Position numbers and translations under genes: made by a program. A stretch of DNA of 64,000 nucleotides from Mucilaginibacter ginkgonis. GTDB taxonomy: Bacteria > Bacteroidota > Bacteroidia > Sphingobacteriales > Sphingobacteriaceae. Below the pieces are notes generated by a model, which had not been told where the DNA came from, did no database searches, and worked only from the letters and a program-made list of their open reading frames with translations. How positions within the stretch are numbered: position 1 is the stretch's first letter; each line of letters begins with the position of its first letter. The DNA lies in assembly GCF_009754905.2 (NCBI RefSeq), contig NZ_CP066775.1, positions 1,860,001-1,924,000 of the forward strand, in the 5' to 3' direction. This document shows, piece after piece, positions 18,410 through 31,121 of this stretch.

Positions 18410-18998
18410 CAATTTTATTTAAATGCCCAAACAAGGTCTCTTCTACTATACAGCACAAAATATGGCCTATAAGTATATGTGATTCTTGGATTCGCGGAGT
18501 TGACGGCGACGGAACTTTAATGCATACATCGCAATATTGCGCCATAGCACCACCATTTAACCCGGTAAACCCAATAGTTTTTATACTCATTTTCCCGGCA
18601 GATTGCAACGCCTTTAAAATATTGGGCGAATTACCTGAAGTAGATATGCCTATAAAAACATCACCGGCTTTACCGTGCGCTTCTACCTGGCGCGAAAACA
18701 ACAATTCATAACCGTAATCATTACCAACAGCAGTAAGCACAGATGTGTCTGTAGATAAGGCTAGTGATGGCAGCCCCGGCCTGTCGAAATAAAAGCGGCT
18801 CACAAATTCGGCGGCAATATGCTGTGCATCAGCAGCACTACCCCCATTTCCGGCCAGCAAGGTTTTACCTTGTGACTCATAGCTTTTTAAGATCAGGTTT
18901 GCTGCATCAGCAATTTGCTGAAGCAGATCGGCATCATTAAGCAATGCCTCTTTAGTAGAGATAGAGTCTGTTATTTGTTGCTTTATAAAAGATAACAT
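18402..18998 (-). CDS. gmhA: D-sedoheptulose-7-phosphate isomerase
   Basis: GmhA converts sedoheptulose-7-phosphate to glycero-manno-heptose-7-phosphate, the first step to ADP- or GDP-heptose. The 198-residue SIS-domain protein has AGNGGSAADAQHIAAEF, GISTSGNSPNILKAL and ESHILIGHILC, which carries the active-site histidine. It sits between ugd and rfbD with short gaps. No gmhB, hldE or hddA is nearby, so the heptose pathway would need genes elsewhere. Confidence 0.92.
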   Translation of the reverse strand: MLSFIKQQITDSISTKEALLNDADLLQQIADAANLILKSYESQGKTLLAGNGGSAADAQHIAAEFVSRFYFDRPGLPSLALSTDTSVLTAVGNDYGYELLFSRQVEAHGKAGDVFIGISTSGNSPNILKALQSAGKMSIKTIGFTGLNGGAMAQYCDVCIKVPSPSTPRIQESHILIGHILCCIVEETLFGHLNKIDG

Positions 18999-19013
18999 TA
19001 GTTGATATTAAGC

Positions 19014-20324
19014 TTACATAACAATTTTCCGGCCTATACTGTTGTAATAAAAACCAAGATCTATCATTTTGTCAAGGTCATACAAGTTGCGCCCATCAAA
19101 TATCACTTTACTTTTCAGATCGCGCGTAAGGCGGTCAAAATCGGGGTTACGGAAAACAGACCACTCTGTCACAATCAGCAGGGCATCAGCCTTTGGTAAT
19201 GCCTCGTAAGCACTTTCAACATATTTTATCTTATCTCCCAATAATGCCTTTATGTTCGGCATTGCCTCCGGATCGTGCGCGGTTATTGTGGCGCCCGCCT
19301 GAAGCAGTTCATCTATGATATATAATGCTGGCGCTTCCCGTATATCATCTGTTTCAGGTTTAAAGGCAAGTCCCCATAATGCAAAATGCTTGCCGTTCAG
19401 GTCGTTATTGAAATATTTTTTAACTTTTTGCACCAAAACTTTTTTCTGGATCTCGTTAACGTCCATTACGGCGTTTAGTATCTTAAAATCATACTCATTC
19501 TGTTCTGCAGATTTAGCCAGGGCTTGTACATCTTTAGGAAAACAACTACCTCCGTAACCAATACCCGCAAACAAAAAGCGTTTACCTATACGGGCATCGG
19601 CACCTATGCCACGGCGTACCATGTCAACATCTGCACCAACTAGTTCGCACATGTTCGCAATTTCATTCATGAAGGATATCTTGGTGGCCAGGAAAGAGTT
19701 AGCGGCATACTTCGTCAGTTCTGACGAACGCTCATCCATAAAGATAACCGGGTTACCTTGTCTTACATATGGCCCATACAACTCTGACATTAGCTTGCGC
19801 GCGCGTTCATCTGTTGTGCCCACCACTACCCTGTCGGGCTTCATAAAGTCTTCAACAGCGACACCTTCACGTAAAAACTCTGGGTTAGATACAACTGCAA
19901 ACTCAATGCTTGTTTCTTTAGCCATAACGGCCCTAACCTTGTCTGCGGTGCCAACAGGCACTGTAGATTTGGTTACTATAACTTTGTATTCTTTAATGAT
20001 CTTTGCAATGTCTGCAGCAGCGCCAAGCACATAACTTAGATCTGCTGCACCATCCCCGCCCGGCGGAGTTGGCAAAGCAAGGAAAATGATCTTCGCTTCT
20101 TCAATGGCCTCTGCCAAATTTGCGGTAAAATGCAGCCTGTCTTGCTTAATATTCCGATGAAAGAGCTGTTCGAGACCCGGTTCGTAGATAGGCAGTTCTC
20201 CTGCTCTCATCTTTTCTACCTTTTCTTTATTGATATCTACGCAAATTACTTCGTTACCTGTCTCTGCAAGGCACGTACCGGTTACTAAACCTACATAGCC
20301 GGTTCCAACAACTGCTATCTTCAT
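19014..20324 (-). CDS. ugd: UDP-glucose 6-dehydrogenase
   Basis: Ugd oxidises UDP-glucose twice with NAD+ to UDP-glucuronate for capsule or exopolysaccharide. The 436-residue protein has the Rossmann motif VGTGYVGLVTG at the N terminus and the catalytic cysteine in GGSCFPKD near residue 260. A second nucleotide-binding half follows (FALWGLAFKPETDD). It lies 37 bases downstream of fcl and 15 bases upstream of gmhA in a - strand operon. The N-terminal MKIAVVGTG supports the ATG at 20324. Confidence 0.95.
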   Translation of the reverse strand: MKIAVVGTGYVGLVTGTCLAETGNEVICVDINKEKVEKMRAGELPIYEPGLEQLFHRNIKQDRLHFTANLAEAIEEAKIIFLALPTPPGGDGAADLSYVLGAAADIAKIIKEYKVIVTKSTVPVGTADKVRAVMAKETSIEFAVVSNPEFLREGVAVEDFMKPDRVVVGTTDERARKLMSELYGPYVRQGNPVIFMDERSSELTKYAANSFLATKISFMNEIANMCELVGADVDMVRRGIGADARIGKRFLFAGIGYGGSCFPKDVQALAKSAEQNEYDFKILNAVMDVNEIQKKVLVQKVKKYFNNDLNGKHFALWGLAFKPETDDIREAPALYIIDELLQAGATITAHDPEAMPNIKALLGDKIKYVESAYEALPKADALLIVTEWSVFRNPDFDRLTRDLKSKVIFDGRNLYDLDKMIDLGFYYNSIGRKIVM

Positions 20325-20361
20325 TTTTAATTATTTTATAGGTATAATGATACTAATTTAT

Positions 20362-21291
20362 TTAAGCATGCTTTTCCAAAAAGTCTTGGTAAGCTAACCA
20401 TATGCCTTCTTTTAAACCAATAGTATATTTCCAACCCTTTTGGTTAAGTTTCGACACATCCATCAGTTTACGAGGCGTACCATCGGGCTTTGTGCTGTCG
20501 AACGTTAGCCTACCCTGGTAGCCGACTACATCTTTAACTAGATGAGCGAGCTCGCTGATAGACAAATCTTCACCTGTGCCTACGTTCACCAAGCCGGGCT
20601 CGTCATAGTTTTGCATCAGATAAAAACAGGCATCTGCCAAGTCATCTGCAAATAAAAATTCACGTAATGGTTTACCACTACCCCACACTACAACTTCCGA
20701 AGTATTATCCCTTTTTGCTTCATGGAAGCGGCGGATCAACGCCGGCAACACGTGCGAGTTTTGCGGGTGATAGTTATCGTTGTAGCCATATAAATTGGTT
20801 GGCATAACAGATATGAAATTACAGCCATATTGTGCACGGTATGCATCGCACATTTTTATACCAGCTATCTTAGCTATTGCATAAGGCTCATTAGTTTCTT
20901 CAAGCCGGCCGGTTAACAAATAATCTTCCTTAAGCGGCTGCGGAGCCAGTTTCGGGTAGATGCAGCTCGAACCAAGGAACATTAACTTTGCGACTCCGTT
21001 TTTGTAAGACGAGTGGATGATATTGTTTTGTATCTGCAGGTTATCATACAAAAATTCGGCGCGGTAGGTATTGTTGGCAACAATACCGCCAACCTTGGCG
21101 GCAGCCACAAATACGTATCCGGGTTTTTCTGATTCGAAGAAGCCAGCCACTGCTGCTTGGTCGCGTAAGTCAAGTTCTGCAGACGTACGCGTAATTAAAT
21201 TGTTGAATCCCTCGCGCTGTAGTTTCCTCATAATGGCCGACCCTACCATTCCGCGATGACCGGCTATATAAACCCTGGCGTTTTTATCCAT
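20362..21291 (-). CDS. fcl: GDP-L-fucose synthase
   Basis: Fcl (WcaG) is the epimerase/reductase that converts GDP-4-dehydro-6-deoxymannose to GDP-L-fucose with NADPH. The 309-residue SDR has [11 protein letters not shown] near residue 10, LGSSCIYPK with the active-site cysteine, and YAIAKIAG with the Tyr-x3-Lys pair. It follows gmd by five bases, so the two consecutive enzymes of GDP-fucose synthesis are adjacent and coupled. Confidence 0.96.
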   Translation of the reverse strand: MDKNARVYIAGHRGMVGSAIMRKLQREGFNNLITRTSAELDLRDQAAVAGFFESEKPGYVFVAAAKVGGIVANNTYRAEFLYDNLQIQNNIIHSSYKNGVAKLMFLGSSCIYPKLAPQPLKEDYLLTGRLEETNEPYAIAKIAGIKMCDAYRAQYGCNFISVMPTNLYGYNDNYHPQNSHVLPALIRRFHEAKRDNTSEVVVWGSGKPLREFLFADDLADACFYLMQNYDEPGLVNVGTGEDLSISELAHLVKDVVGYQGRLTFDSTKPDGTPRKLMDVSKLNQKGWKYTIGLKEGIWLAYQDFLEKHA

Positions 21292-21296
21292 AAATA

Positions 21297-22409
21297 CTAT
21301 TCGTACTGGTTTTTGATCTGGTAACCCGACGATTTTAAAATCCTGTCTTTTTCAAATAGTTCAATATCGGCAGCCACCATTTCTTTTACCAAACCGTTTA
21401 AGTCATATTTAGGTTCCCAGCCCAATTTATCTTTTGACTTTGTTGGATCGCCTATCAATAGGTCTACCTCTGTAGGCCTGAAATATTTAGGGTCTACCGC
21501 AACCACTTCCGTACCATTTTCAACCTGGTAGGCAGAGTTGCTACAGCTGACTACATAACCTTTCTCTTCAACACCTTCATTTTTAAAGTCAATCTCAATT
21601 CCTACTTCGGCAAACGCCATACGTACGAATTCGCGTACGCGGGTGGTAACACCTGTGGCAATTACAAAATCTTCTGCTTTTTCTTGCTGCAGGATTAGGT
21701 ACATTGCCTCTACATAGTCTTTTGCATGGCCCCAGTCACGCTGCGCGTCAAGGTTGCCCAGGTACAGTTTGTCTTGCAAACCCATAGCTATTTTGGCAAC
21801 CGCGCGTGTGATCTTCCGCGTTACAAATGTTTCGCCCCGTAACGGACTTTCATGGTTAAATAAAATACCGTTGCAAGCATACATATCATATGCTTCGCGG
21901 TAGTTTACAGTTATCCAGTAACCGTAAAGTTTGGCCACCGCGTACGGCGACCGCGGGTAAAAAGGCGTTGTTTCTGATTGCGGCACCGCCTGTACCAGGC
22001 CATATAATTCTGAGGTTGACGCCTGGTAGATACGGGTCTTTTTAATCAGGCCCAGTAACCTTACCGCTTCCAATATCCGTAAGGTACCTATACCATCCGC
22101 ATTAGCCGTATATTCCGGGGTTTCGAAACTCACTTGAACGTGAGACATGGCACCTAAATTATAGATCTCGTCGGGCTGTACCTGTTGTATTATGCGGATA
22201 ATATTTGTTGAGTCTGCAAGATCCCCATAGTGCAAAAAAAAGTTTTTATCAGACTCATGCGGGTCTTGGTACAAGTGGTCTATCCTGTCGGTATTGAATA
22301 GTGAGCTGCGGCGCTTTATGCCGTGGACCTCATACCCTTTAGATAACAACAGGTCTGCTAAATATGCACCGTCCTGTCCGGTAATTCCTGTAACTAATGC
22401 TTTCTTCAT
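21297..22409 (-). CDS. gmd: GDP-mannose 4,6-dehydratase
   Basis: Gmd removes water from GDP-mannose to give GDP-4-dehydro-6-deoxy-mannose, the committed step to GDP-fucose and related sugars. The 370-residue SDR has [16 protein letters not shown] at the N terminus, STSELYG with the active-site Ser/Glu region, and [13 protein letters not shown] with Tyr-x3-Lys. It begins 36 bases after DUF3467 and leads the nucleotide-sugar genes. Confidence 0.96.
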   Translation of the reverse strand: MKKALVTGITGQDGAYLADLLLSKGYEVHGIKRRSSLFNTDRIDHLYQDPHESDKNFFLHYGDLADSTNIIRIIQQVQPDEIYNLGAMSHVQVSFETPEYTANADGIGTLRILEAVRLLGLIKKTRIYQASTSELYGLVQAVPQSETTPFYPRSPYAVAKLYGYWITVNYREAYDMYACNGILFNHESPLRGETFVTRKITRAVAKIAMGLQDKLYLGNLDAQRDWGHAKDYVEAMYLILQQEKAEDFVIATGVTTRVREFVRMAFAEVGIEIDFKNEGVEEKGYVVSCSNSAYQVENGTEVVAVDPKYFRPTEVDLLIGDPTKSKDKLGWEPKYDLNGLVKEMVAADIELFEKDRILKSSGYQIKNQYE

Positions 22410-22445
22410 GTGATTACTTGTACGTCGATTGTATTTTTATTGTGA

Positions 22446-22757
22446 TTAAGCCTGGCCCATAGTTCCACCAAAGTTCATGGTAAACCCATTGTTCTCGTCC
22501 GGAATTTTTATGCGGCCATTAATAGATTCGTATTTCTCAATGTTATCGCTAAGCGCGTTAAGCAAACGTTTAGCATGCTCTGGCGTTAAAATGACGCGTG
22601 ATTTTACTTTGGCTTTTGGAATACCAGGCATAACACGCACAAAATCAACAACAAACTCGGCATTTGAGTGTGTGATTATGGCAAGGTTAGAATAAATACC
22701 CTCTGCAACTTCTTCAGATAGTTCAATATTTAATTGATTGTCGTTTTGCTGTTCCAT
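22446..22757 (-). CDS. DUF3467 protein
   Basis: A 103-residue protein of the DUF3467 family: NIELSEEVAEGIYSNLAIITH, then NAEFVVDFVRVMPG, and KSRVILTPEHAKRLLNAL. In Bacteroidota it commonly sits next to rpoC, as it does here, but its function is not established. A strong terminator separates it from rpoC, and a TAnnTTTG element at 22787-22794 suggests its own promoter. It may lead the gmd operon. Confidence 0.85.
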   Translation of the reverse strand: MEQQNDNQLNIELSEEVAEGIYSNLAIITHSNAEFVVDFVRVMPGIPKAKVKSRVILTPEHAKRLLNALSDNIEKYESINGRIKIPDENNGFTMNFGGTMGQA

Positions 22758-22786
22758 CGGTAGATGTTAACGTTTGTTGTGAACAT

Positions 22787-22794
22787 CAAAATTA
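22787..22794 (-). promoter_or_regulatory. Possible -7 element for DUF3467
   Basis: On the - strand TAATTTTG matches TAnnTTTG and lies about 30 bases before the DUF3467 ATG. No clear -33 TTG is seen. Confidence 0.4.
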
Positions 22795-22862
22795 CCATTT
22801 AAAAGTGAAAGATTATAGCTGATGATGAAAGGCATAATAACATTTATTGAATTTATACCAAC

Positions 22863-22895
22863 AAAAAAAGGCGCCCGTTAGTAAACGGACGCCTT
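22863..22895 (-). terminator. Intrinsic terminator of the rpoBC operon
   Basis: Read on the - strand, AAGGCGTCCGTT, a four-base loop and AACGGGCGCCTT form a 12-bp stem followed by seven T residues. It lies 20 bases past the rpoC stop and is a textbook rho-independent terminator. Confidence 0.93.
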
Positions 22896-22914
22896 GAATT
22901 CTATAAAGTTAACG

Positions 22915-25900
22915 TTATGCTTCTACTTCTTCTGATTTAGAAGCCATCAGGCGGTCAAACTCCTCCTGCGAACCAACACGCACGTTATCGTAGATACGCA
23001 TACCTGTACCTGAAGGGATGAGGTGACCAACGATCACATTCTCTTTCAGACCAAGCATTTTATCGCGTTTACCTGCAATGGCTGCCTCATTCAGTACTTT
23101 GGTAGTTTCCTGAAATGATGCTGCAGAGATGAACGACTTAGTACCTAATGATGCACGCGTGATACCTTGCAACAGCGGGCTAGAAGTTGCCGCGATAGCA
23201 TCGCGAACTTCAACCAGCTTAGCATCCTTACGTTTAAGGATAGAGTTCTCATCGCGCAGTTTACGTAACGATACTATCTGACCTGCTTTTAACGTAGTTG
23301 AATCACCCGGCTCAACAACAACCTTCTTATCAAAGATCTCGTCATTCTCCAGCATAAAATCCCAGCCGTCAACAGCTTCGCGCTCTAAGAAACGGGTATC
23401 GCCCGGATCTTCGATCTGTACTTTCTGCATCATCTGGTGAACGATCACTTCGAAGTGCTTGTCATTGATCTTCACACCTTGTAAACGGTAAACTTCCTGG
23501 ATACCGTTAACCAGGTACTCTTGCACTGCTGCAGGGCCTTTGATGGCTAAGATATCGGCAGGTGAAATTGAACCATCTGATAACGGCATACCGGCTTTAA
23601 TAAAGTCGTTATCCTGTACCAGAATGTGTTTAGACAACTGCACCAGGTATTTTTTGATCTGGCCGTCGCGCGACTCAATAGTAATCTCGCGGTTACCACG
23701 TTTAATGCCACCTAAGGTTACCACACCATCAATCTCTGTTACGACAGCAGGGTTTGACGGGTTACGTGCCTCAAACAACTCGGTTACACGTGGAAGACCA
23801 CCTGTAATATCCCGGGTCTTACCTGCAGAACGAGGGATCTTAGCAATAACCTGACCTGTTTGGATGCTTTCATTCTCGTCAACCGCGATATGCGCGCCAA
23901 CCGGGATGTTATATCCTTTTACCAAATTACCGGCTTTGTCGGTGATCTGGATTACAGGGTTCTTAGTTTTATCGCGGGTGTCGATAACCACTTTTTCGCG
24001 GTGACCAGTTTGCTCGTCAGACTCTTCACGGAATGTGATACCCTCTAACACGGCGTCGAAAGTTGCTTTACCGGCAAACTCAGAGATAATTACCGCGTTG
24101 TATGGATCCCATGAACAAATACGGTCGCCTTTGGTGATCTTGCTGCCATCTTTCACATACAGGTATGAACCGTATGGAATATTGTTGGTCATGATCACTT
24201 TATTGCTGCCTTCTTCTACAATGCGGAACTCGCCAGAACGGCCCAATACCACATCAACAGCACCATCTTCCGGAGTTTGGTAAGTCACAGTACGTACGTT
24301 CTCAAACTCGATGATACCATCGTAACGTGCAGAGATTTGAGATTCTGCCGCGATGTTAGATGCGGTACCACCCACGTGGAATGTACGGAGTGTTAACTGT
24401 GTACCCGGCTCACCGATTGACTGTGCTGCAATTACACCCACGGCCTCACCCGCTTGTACGCGTTTACCTGTTGCCAGGTTACGGCCGTAACAAAGTGCGC
24501 AAACACCGCGTTTGCTTTCGCAAGCCAATACAGAGCGGATCTCTATACCTTCTAGCGGAGAATTTTCTATCGCTTTGGCAATCTCTTCTGTGATGTCCTG
24601 TCCTGCAGATACCAACAAATCGTTAGTAAGCGGGTCATGTACATCGTGCAGAGATGTACGGCCTAAAATACGGTCATATAATGGCTCAACAATATCCTCG
24701 TTGTCTTTTAACGCTGTTGTAAAGATACCACGCAGTGTACCGCAATCGGTTTCACCAACAATCATATCCTGGGCAACGTCATGTAAACGACGGGTTAAGT
24801 AACCGGCATCGGCAGTTTTCAAAGCCGTATCCGCCAAACCTTTACGGGCACCGTGGGTAGAGATAAAGTACTCTAATACCGACAAGCCTTCTTTAAAGTT
24901 AGACAAGATAGGGTTCTCGATGATCTCACCGCCCGAACCTGATTTCTGAGGTTTGGCCATCAAACCACGCATACCTGCCAGCTGGCGGATCTGCTCTTTA
25001 GAACCACGCGCACCTGAATCGAGCATCATATATACAGAGTTAAAGCCCTGGTTATCTGTAGATAAGATCTCCATTACGTTGGCAGTAAGCCTGTTGTTGA
25101 TACGTGTCCAGATATCGATGATCTGGTTGTAACGCTCATTATTAGTAATGAAACCCATGTTGTAGTTGTTCATTACCTCTTCTACTTCTTTCGATGCAGA
25201 CTCTATCAGCGTAACTTTTTGAGCAGGGATGTTAACGTCTTGCAGGTTAAATGATAAACCACCACGGAATGCCATCTGAAAACCTAACTCCTTAATATCA
25301 TCAAGGAATTGAGCCGCGCGCGCCATACCGGTAGTTTTCACTACCTCGCCAATGATATCGCGAAGCGATTTCTTGGTCAGCAATTCATTTATATAACCTA
25401 CTTCTGTAGGTACGTGCTGGTTAAATAACACGCGGCCTACCGTAGTTTCTATCAGTTTATTTACAATGCTGCCATCGCGCTCTTTAACATCAGCTTTAAC
25501 TTTGATGAAAGCGTGCAGGTCAACTTGTTTTTCGTTGTATGCAATGATCACCTCTTCGGCAGAGTAGAAAGACAAGTCTTGTCCTTTTACAACGCGTTTC
25601 TCATCTGTACGGCGGCCTTTAGTAATGTAGTAAAGACCTAAAACCATGTCTTGAGATGGTACAGTGATAGGCGTACCGTTTGCAGGGTTCAAAATGTTGT
25701 GCGAAGCCAACATTAAGATCTGCGCTTCTAAAATTGCGGCGTTACCAAGCGGCACGTGAACAGCCATCTGGTCACCGTCAAAGTCGGCGTTAAACGCGGT
25801 ACAGGTTAACGGGTGTAATTGAATAGCCTTACCTTCTACCAGTTTTGGCTGGAAAGACTGGATACCCAAACGGTGCAGCGTAGGTGCACGGTTAAGTAAC

Positions 25901-27204
25901 ACAGGGTGGCCTTTCAATACGTTTTCAAGGATATCCCAAACCAGCGGGTCTTTGCGGTCAACAATTTTCTTTGCAGACTTAACCGTTTTAACCACACCAC
26001 GCTCAATCATTTTACGAATGATAAACGGTTTGAACAGCTCGGCTGCCATATCTTTTGGCAAACCGCACTCGTGCAGTTTAAGGTTAGGGCCTACAACAAT
26101 TACAGAACGTGCAGAGTAATCCACACGTTTACCTAATAAGTTTTGACGGAAACGGCCTTGTTTACCTTTCAGGATGTCTGAAAGTGACTTTAAAGCACGG
26201 TTACCTTCTGTTTTAACGGCGTTTACTTTACGTGAGTTATCAAATAAAGAGTCAACCGCCTCCTGCAACATACGTTTCTCATTACGCAAGATCACCTCAG
26301 GGGCTTTGATCTCGATCAAACGTTTTAAACGGTTGTTACGGATAATTACACGACGGTAAAGGTCATTTAAATCCGAAGTAGCGAAACGGCCACCTTCCAA
26401 AGGCACCAACGGGCGCAGCTCAGGAGGTATAACCGGAACGATCTTCACGATCATCCACTCAGGGTTGTTATCTATGCGTGTTTTAGCGTCGCGGAAAGCT
26501 TCAACAACCTGAAGACGTTTTAATGCTTCATTTTTACGTTGCTGAGAAGTTTCGTTGGCAGCCTGGTGGCGCAGGTCATAAGATAATTGATCAAGCTGTA
26601 AACGGCTTAACAATTCTTCTAATGCTTCTGCACCCATTTTAGCAACAAATTTCTGCGGATCTTTGTCGTCTAAGTATTGGTTCTCTTTTGGCAAGGTATC
26701 CAATACGTCAAGGTATTCTTCTTCTGTCAGGAAGTCCATTTTGGCAATTCCGTCAGCTTCTTTAATACCAGGCTGGATAACTACATAACGCTCATAATAA
26801 ATAATGAGGTCGAGTTTTTTGGTTGGTAAGCCCAGCAAGTAACCAATTTTGTTTGGCAACGAACGGAAATACCAAATATGCGCAACCGGAACCACCAGGT
26901 TAATATGGCCCATACGCTCGCGGCGTACTTTTTTCTCGGTTACTTCTACACCGCAACGGTCGCAAACTATACCCTTGTAACGGATACGTTTGTATTTACC
27001 GCAATGGCATTCATAATCTTTTACCGGACCAAAAATACGCTCGCAGAACAAACCATCACGTTCTGGCTTGTAGGTACGGTAGTTGATGGTCTCAGGCTTT
27101 AAAACCTCACCGCTTGAACGCTCAAGAATAGACTCGGGAGAGGCTAAACTAACCGTAATGCTGGTGAAGTTACTTTTGATTTTATTATCCTTTTTGTAAG
27201 ACAT
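22915..27204 (-). CDS. rpoC: RNA polymerase subunit beta'
   Basis: The largest RNA polymerase subunit, 1429 residues. The N-terminal zinc site is [13 protein letters not shown] then CDRCG near residues 65-88. The catalytic Mg2+ loop [12 protein letters not shown] is near residue 460, the second zinc site ends CALCYG near 905, and the trigger-loop/bridge-helix region follows with [20 protein letters not shown]. The acidic C terminus is typical of Bacteroidota. It follows rpoB across a gap filled with a complementary-arm repeat. Confidence 0.98.
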   Translation of the reverse strand: MSYKKDNKIKSNFTSITVSLASPESILERSSGEVLKPETINYRTYKPERDGLFCERIFGPVKDYECHCGKYKRIRYKGIVCDRCGVEVTEKKVRRERMGHINLVVPVAHIWYFRSLPNKIGYLLGLPTKKLDLIIYYERYVVIQPGIKEADGIAKMDFLTEEEYLDVLDTLPKENQYLDDKDPQKFVAKMGAEALEELLSRLQLDQLSYDLRHQAANETSQQRKNEALKRLQVVEAFRDAKTRIDNNPEWMIVKIVPVIPPELRPLVPLEGGRFATSDLNDLYRRVIIRNNRLKRLIEIKAPEVILRNEKRMLQEAVDSLFDNSRKVNAVKTEGNRALKSLSDILKGKQGRFRQNLLGKRVDYSARSVIVVGPNLKLHECGLPKDMAAELFKPFIIRKMIERGVVKTVKSAKKIVDRKDPLVWDILENVLKGHPVLLNRAPTLHRLGIQSFQPKLVEGKAIQLHPLTCTAFNADFDGDQMAVHVPLGNAAILEAQILMLASHNILNPANGTPITVPSQDMVLGLYYITKGRRTDEKRVVKGQDLSFYSAEEVIIAYNEKQVDLHAFIKVKADVKERDGSIVNKLIETTVGRVLFNQHVPTEVGYINELLTKKSLRDIIGEVVKTTGMARAAQFLDDIKELGFQMAFRGGLSFNLQDVNIPAQKVTLIESASKEVEEVMNNYNMGFITNNERYNQIIDIWTRINNRLTANVMEILSTDNQGFNSVYMMLDSGARGSKEQIRQLAGMRGLMAKPQKSGSGGEIIENPILSNFKEGLSVLEYFISTHGARKGLADTALKTADAGYLTRRLHDVAQDMIVGETDCGTLRGIFTTALKDNEDIVEPLYDRILGRTSLHDVHDPLTNDLLVSAGQDITEEIAKAIENSPLEGIEIRSVLACESKRGVCALCYGRNLATGKRVQAGEAVGVIAAQSIGEPGTQLTLRTFHVGGTASNIAAESQISARYDGIIEFENVRTVTYQTPEDGAVDVVLGRSGEFRIVEEGSNKVIMTNNIPYGSYLYVKDGSKITKGDRICSWDPYNAVIISEFAGKATFDAVLEGITFREESDEQTGHREKVVIDTRDKTKNPVIQITDKAGNLVKGYNIPVGAHIAVDENESIQTGQVIAKIPRSAGKTRDITGGLPRVTELFEARNPSNPAVVTEIDGVVTLGGIKRGNREITIESRDGQIKKYLVQLSKHILVQDNDFIKAGMPLSDGSISPADILAIKGPAAVQEYLVNGIQEVYRLQGVKINDKHFEVIVHQMMQKVQIEDPGDTRFLEREAVDGWDFMLENDEIFDKKVVVEPGDSTTLKAGQIVSLRKLRDENSILKRKDAKLVEVRDAIAATSSPLLQGITRASLGTKSFISAASFQETTKVLNEAAIAGKRDKMLGLKENVIVGHLIPSGTGMRIYDNVRVGSQEEFDRLMASKSEEVEA

Positions 27205-27217
27205 AGTCTCCTTGTTT

Positions 27218-27316
27218 TAATGATTGAATGATAGAATGAATGAATGTTTAAATAAAATTCTTAAAGTGAATGATTGCGTGATTCTCTCATTCAATCATTC
27301 ACTCATTCATTCATTA
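27218..27316. repeat. Complementary-arm repeat between rpoB and rpoC
   Basis: The arm at about 27221-27247 (TGATTGAATGATAGAATGAA and onward) pairs with the arm at about 27284-27315 (mostly ATTC and TCATTCA units) with roughly 24 of 28 positions complementary. The units have a period of four. The repeat fills nearly the entire gap between the rpoB stop and the rpoC start, and it is related to the copies at 9053 and 36181. Confidence 0.8.
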
Positions 27317-27317
27317 T

Positions 27318-30300
27318 CTAATCCAGTGTGATATCCAAACCTAAACCTCTTAACTCGTGAACCAATACGTTGAATGATTCAGGAACTGACGGTGTAGGCA
27401 GGTTTTCGCCTTTAACAATGGCTTCGTAGGTTTTAGCACGTCCAATCACGTCGTCCGACTTCACAGTCAGGATCTCCTGAAGGATGTTAGCCGCGCCGAA
27501 TGCTTCAAGCGCCCAAACCTCCATCTCACCAAAACGCTGGCCACCAAACTGTGCTTTACCACCCAATGGCTGTTGTGTGATAAGCGAGTACGGACCAATT
27601 GAACGGGCGTGCATCTTATCATCAACCATGTGGCCCAGTTTAAGCATGTAGATAATACCTACTGTGGTTGGCTGGTCAAAACGTTCGCCGGTTAAGCCAT
27701 TGTGAAGATAGGTACGGCCGGTTGCAGGTAAGCCCGCCTTCTCTATCCATTGTTCTACCTCGTCATAGCTTGCACCGTCAAATATCGGCGTAGCGAATTT
27801 CATACCCAGTTCTTTACCTGCCCAACCCAATACAGTTTCATATATCTGGCCAAGGTTCATACGCGATGGTACACCCAGCGGGTTAAGAACAATATCAACA
27901 GGGGTACCGTCTTCTAGGAAAGGCATATCCTCGTCACGTACAATACGCGCAACAATACCTTTATTACCGTGGCGGCCCGCCATTTTATCACCAACTTTAA
28001 GCTTACGTTTCTTAGCAATATAAACTTTAGCCATTTGAACAATGCCCGATGGCAGCTCGTCGCCCACGCTGATCGCGAATTTATCGCGGCGGTAAGCACC
28101 AAGCTCTTCGTTCAATTTGATGTTGTAATTATGCAGCAACATCTTAATTTGCTCATTCTTGTCTTCATCAGTGGTCCATTTTGTTGGGTTGATGTTTTCG
28201 TAAGGCAATTCAACCAAAATTTTCTGGGTGAATTTTACGCCTTTTGGTACAAGAAGCTCTTTGTAAACGTTGCTCACACCTTGAGAAGTTTTACCGTTAA
28301 CGATCTCGAATAATTTCTCGATCAGGGAATTCTTAAGGTCTTTATTTGCTTTATCGTGTTTAGCATCCAGTTTCTCAATAGCTATTTTCTCTTCAGATTT
28401 TGAAGTCTTTTTAGCACGTGAGAACAATTTGGTATCGATAACCACACCGCTGATAGATGGCGGAGTTTTCAAAGAAGCATCTTTTACATCGCCTGCTTTA
28501 TCACCAAATATGGCACGAAGTAATTTTTCTTCAGGTGATGGGTCAGACTCGCCTTTCGGAGTGATCTTACCAATTAAAATATCACCTTCTTTTACCTCTG
28601 CACCTACGCGGATGATACCGTCTTCGTCCAGATCCTTGGTTGCTTCTTCAGATACGTTAGGAATATCTGCAGTCAGCTCTTCTTCACCACGTTTAGTGTC
28701 CCGAACTTCAAGTTCAAATTCCTCTACGTGTAATGAAGTGAAGATATCCTGCGATACCACGCGTTCTGATATTACGATCGCATCCTCAAAGTTGTATCCT
28801 TGCCAAGGCATGAACGCTACTTTTAAGTTGCGGCCCAATGCAAGCTCGCCGTTTTGTGTAGCGTAACCTTCAGACAATACCTGACCTTTTACTACCCTCT
28901 CGCCTTTCTTAACGATAGGCTTCAAGTTGATGGTAGTGCTTTGGTTGGTTTTCTTGAATTTGGTTAAACGGTAGCTTTTTGAATCGCCATCGAATGATAC
29001 CAAACGGTCATCTGCGTTACGGTCATATTTAATGCGGATCTCTGTAGCATCAACATACTCAACAACACCATCGCCTTCGGCGTTTATCAAAGTACGAGAG
29101 TCTTTTGCCACACGGCCTTCCAAACCTGTACCCACAATCGGTGCTTCAGGGCGCAACAAAGGCACAGCCTGGCGTTGCATGTTCGATCCCATCAATGCAC
29201 GGTTAGCGTCATCATGCTCTAAGAACGGGATCAATGATGCCGCGATAGACGTGATCTGGTTTGGCGCAATGTCCATTAAATCCAAACGCTCTGGTTCAAT
29301 TACCGGGAAGTCACCCTCGAAACGTGCTTTAACACGCGGGGTATCAAATACACCGTTGTCATTATAGTGCGCGTTTGCCTGGCCTATGGTTTTACCGTCT
29401 TCATCTTCTGCAGACAGGTAAATAACTTCGTCTTGAACCTGTACTTTACCATCAATTACCTTTTTGTAAGGTGTTTCAATAAAGCCTAAGTTGTTGATCT
29501 TGGCGTGTACGCAAAGAGAAGAGATCAAACCGATGTTCGGTCCTTCCGGAGTTTCAATAGTACACAACCTGCCGTAGTGGGTGTAGTGAACGTCACGAAC
29601 CTCGAAACCTGCACGCTCGCGCGAAAGACCACCGGGGCCAAGGGCTGACAGACGACGCTTGTGCGTGATCTCTGCCAGTGGATTGGTTTGGTCCATAAAC
29701 TGTGACAACTGGTTTGTTCCGAAGAACGAGTTGATCACAGATGAAAGTGTACGCGCGTTGATCAGATCGGTTGGTGTAAACACCTCGTTATCGCGGATGT
29801 TCATACGCTCGCGGATGGTACGGGCCATACGGGCCAAACCAACACCAAATTGCGCGTATAACTGTTCGCCTACCGTACGAACACGACGGTTAGACAAGTG
29901 ATCGATATCATCCACCTCTGCTTTAGAGTTGATCAGTTTGATCAGGTATTTTACGATAGCGATAATGTCTTGTTTGGTTAAAACCTTAGTCTCGTTAGAG
30001 GTATCCAGTTTCAACTTACGGTTAATGCGGTAACGGCCCACATCGCCCAGGTCATAACGCTTGTCAGAGAAGAACAGACGGTCAATAATACCGCGTGCCG
30101 TTTCCTCATCAGGTGGTTCTGCGTTACGCAGCTGACGGTAGATGTGCTCCACAGCCTCTTTCTCTGAGTTTGATGTATCCTTTTGTAAGGTATTGTATAT
30201 AATGGTATAATCACCGCTGGTGGCTGCATCTTCCTTATTCAGGATAATGGTTTTAACACCGGCGTCAATAATCATATCTATGTGGTCATCTTCCAGTACG

Positions 30301-31121
30301 GTTTCGCGCTCAAGGATGATCTCATTACGGTCGATAGATACCACTTCACCGGTATCCTCGTCCACAAAGTCTTCAACCCATTTTTTAAGCACCCTTGCAG
30401 CAAGCTTGCGGCCAATGAATTTCTTCAAACCGGATTTGCTTACTTTAACCTCGTCGGCTAATTCAAATAGCTCAAGGATGTCCTTGTCAGAATCATAGCC
30501 AATTGCACGAAGCAGGGTTGTAACCGGGAATTTTTTCTTACGGTCTATGTAAGCATACATTACGTTATTAACGTCTGTAGCAAACTCTATCCATGAACCT
30601 TTGAAAGGTATTACACGGGCAGAGTACAATTTAGTACCGTTGGTGTGGCGGCTTTGGCCAAAAAACACACCTGGTGAACGGTGTAATTGCGATACAATTA
30701 CGCGCTCGGCACCGTTGATTACGAAAGTACCTTTAGGCGTCATGTAAGGGATGGTACCCAGATACACGTCCTGAACGATAGTTTCAAAATCTTCGTGCTC
30801 CTCATCGTTACAAGACAATTTTAATTTTGCCTTTAACGGAACGCTGTAAGTTAATCCGCGTTCGATACATTCTTGTATATCGTAACGTGGCGGGTCAATA
30901 AAATAATCAAGAAACTCTAAAACAAAGATGTTTCTTGAATCAGAAATAGGAAAGTTTTCTGCGAACACCTTGAACAAGCCTTCTGTGTGACGGTTGTCTG
31001 AAGTGGTTTCTAACTGAAAAAATTCCCTGAAAGATTGCAACTGAACATCCAGAAAGTCAGGGTAATCAATTACGTGCCTGCTGGTTGCAAAGTTTACTCT
31101 TTGATTATTGTTATTTGCCAA
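27318..31121 (-). CDS. rpoB: RNA polymerase subunit beta
   Basis: Beta subunit of RNA polymerase, 1267 residues. The rifampicin region is visible as [17 protein letters not shown], then [27 protein letters not shown]; later come the GRHGNKG motif and the C-terminal [19 protein letters not shown]. The start is a TTG at 31121 ([11 protein letters not shown]): there is no in-frame ATG upstream, and the N terminus matches the length normal for Bacteroidota. The gene lies 198 bases downstream of rplL, with a strong hairpin and a repeat in between. Confidence 0.97.
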   Translation of the reverse strand: MANNNNQRVNFATSRHVIDYPDFLDVQLQSFREFFQLETTSDNRHTEGLFKVFAENFPISDSRNIFVLEFLDYFIDPPRYDIQECIERGLTYSVPLKAKLKLSCNDEEHEDFETIVQDVYLGTIPYMTPKGTFVINGAERVIVSQLHRSPGVFFGQSRHTNGTKLYSARVIPFKGSWIEFATDVNNVMYAYIDRKKKFPVTTLLRAIGYDSDKDILELFELADEVKVSKSGLKKFIGRKLAARVLKKWVEDFVDEDTGEVVSIDRNEIILERETVLEDDHIDMIIDAGVKTIILNKEDAATSGDYTIIYNTLQKDTSNSEKEAVEHIYRQLRNAEPPDEETARGIIDRLFFSDKRYDLGDVGRYRINRKLKLDTSNETKVLTKQDIIAIVKYLIKLINSKAEVDDIDHLSNRRVRTVGEQLYAQFGVGLARMARTIRERMNIRDNEVFTPTDLINARTLSSVINSFFGTNQLSQFMDQTNPLAEITHKRRLSALGPGGLSRERAGFEVRDVHYTHYGRLCTIETPEGPNIGLISSLCVHAKINNLGFIETPYKKVIDGKVQVQDEVIYLSAEDEDGKTIGQANAHYNDNGVFDTPRVKARFEGDFPVIEPERLDLMDIAPNQITSIAASLIPFLEHDDANRALMGSNMQRQAVPLLRPEAPIVGTGLEGRVAKDSRTLINAEGDGVVEYVDATEIRIKYDRNADDRLVSFDGDSKSYRLTKFKKTNQSTTINLKPIVKKGERVVKGQVLSEGYATQNGELALGRNLKVAFMPWQGYNFEDAIVISERVVSQDIFTSLHVEEFELEVRDTKRGEEELTADIPNVSEEATKDLDEDGIIRVGAEVKEGDILIGKITPKGESDPSPEEKLLRAIFGDKAGDVKDASLKTPPSISGVVIDTKLFSRAKKTSKSEEKIAIEKLDAKHDKANKDLKNSLIEKLFEIVNGKTSQGVSNVYKELLVPKGVKFTQKILVELPYENINPTKWTTDEDKNEQIKMLLHNYNIKLNEELGAYRRDKFAISVGDELPSGIVQMAKVYIAKKRKLKVGDKMAGRHGNKGIVARIVRDEDMPFLEDGTPVDIVLNPLGVPSRMNLGQIYETVLGWAGKELGMKFATPIFDGASYDEVEQWIEKAGLPATGRTYLHNGLTGERFDQPTTVGIIYMLKLGHMVDDKMHARSIGPYSLITQQPLGGKAQFGGQRFGEMEVWALEAFGAANILQEILTVKSDDVIGRAKTYEAIVKGENLPTPSVPESFNVLVHELRGLGLDITLD

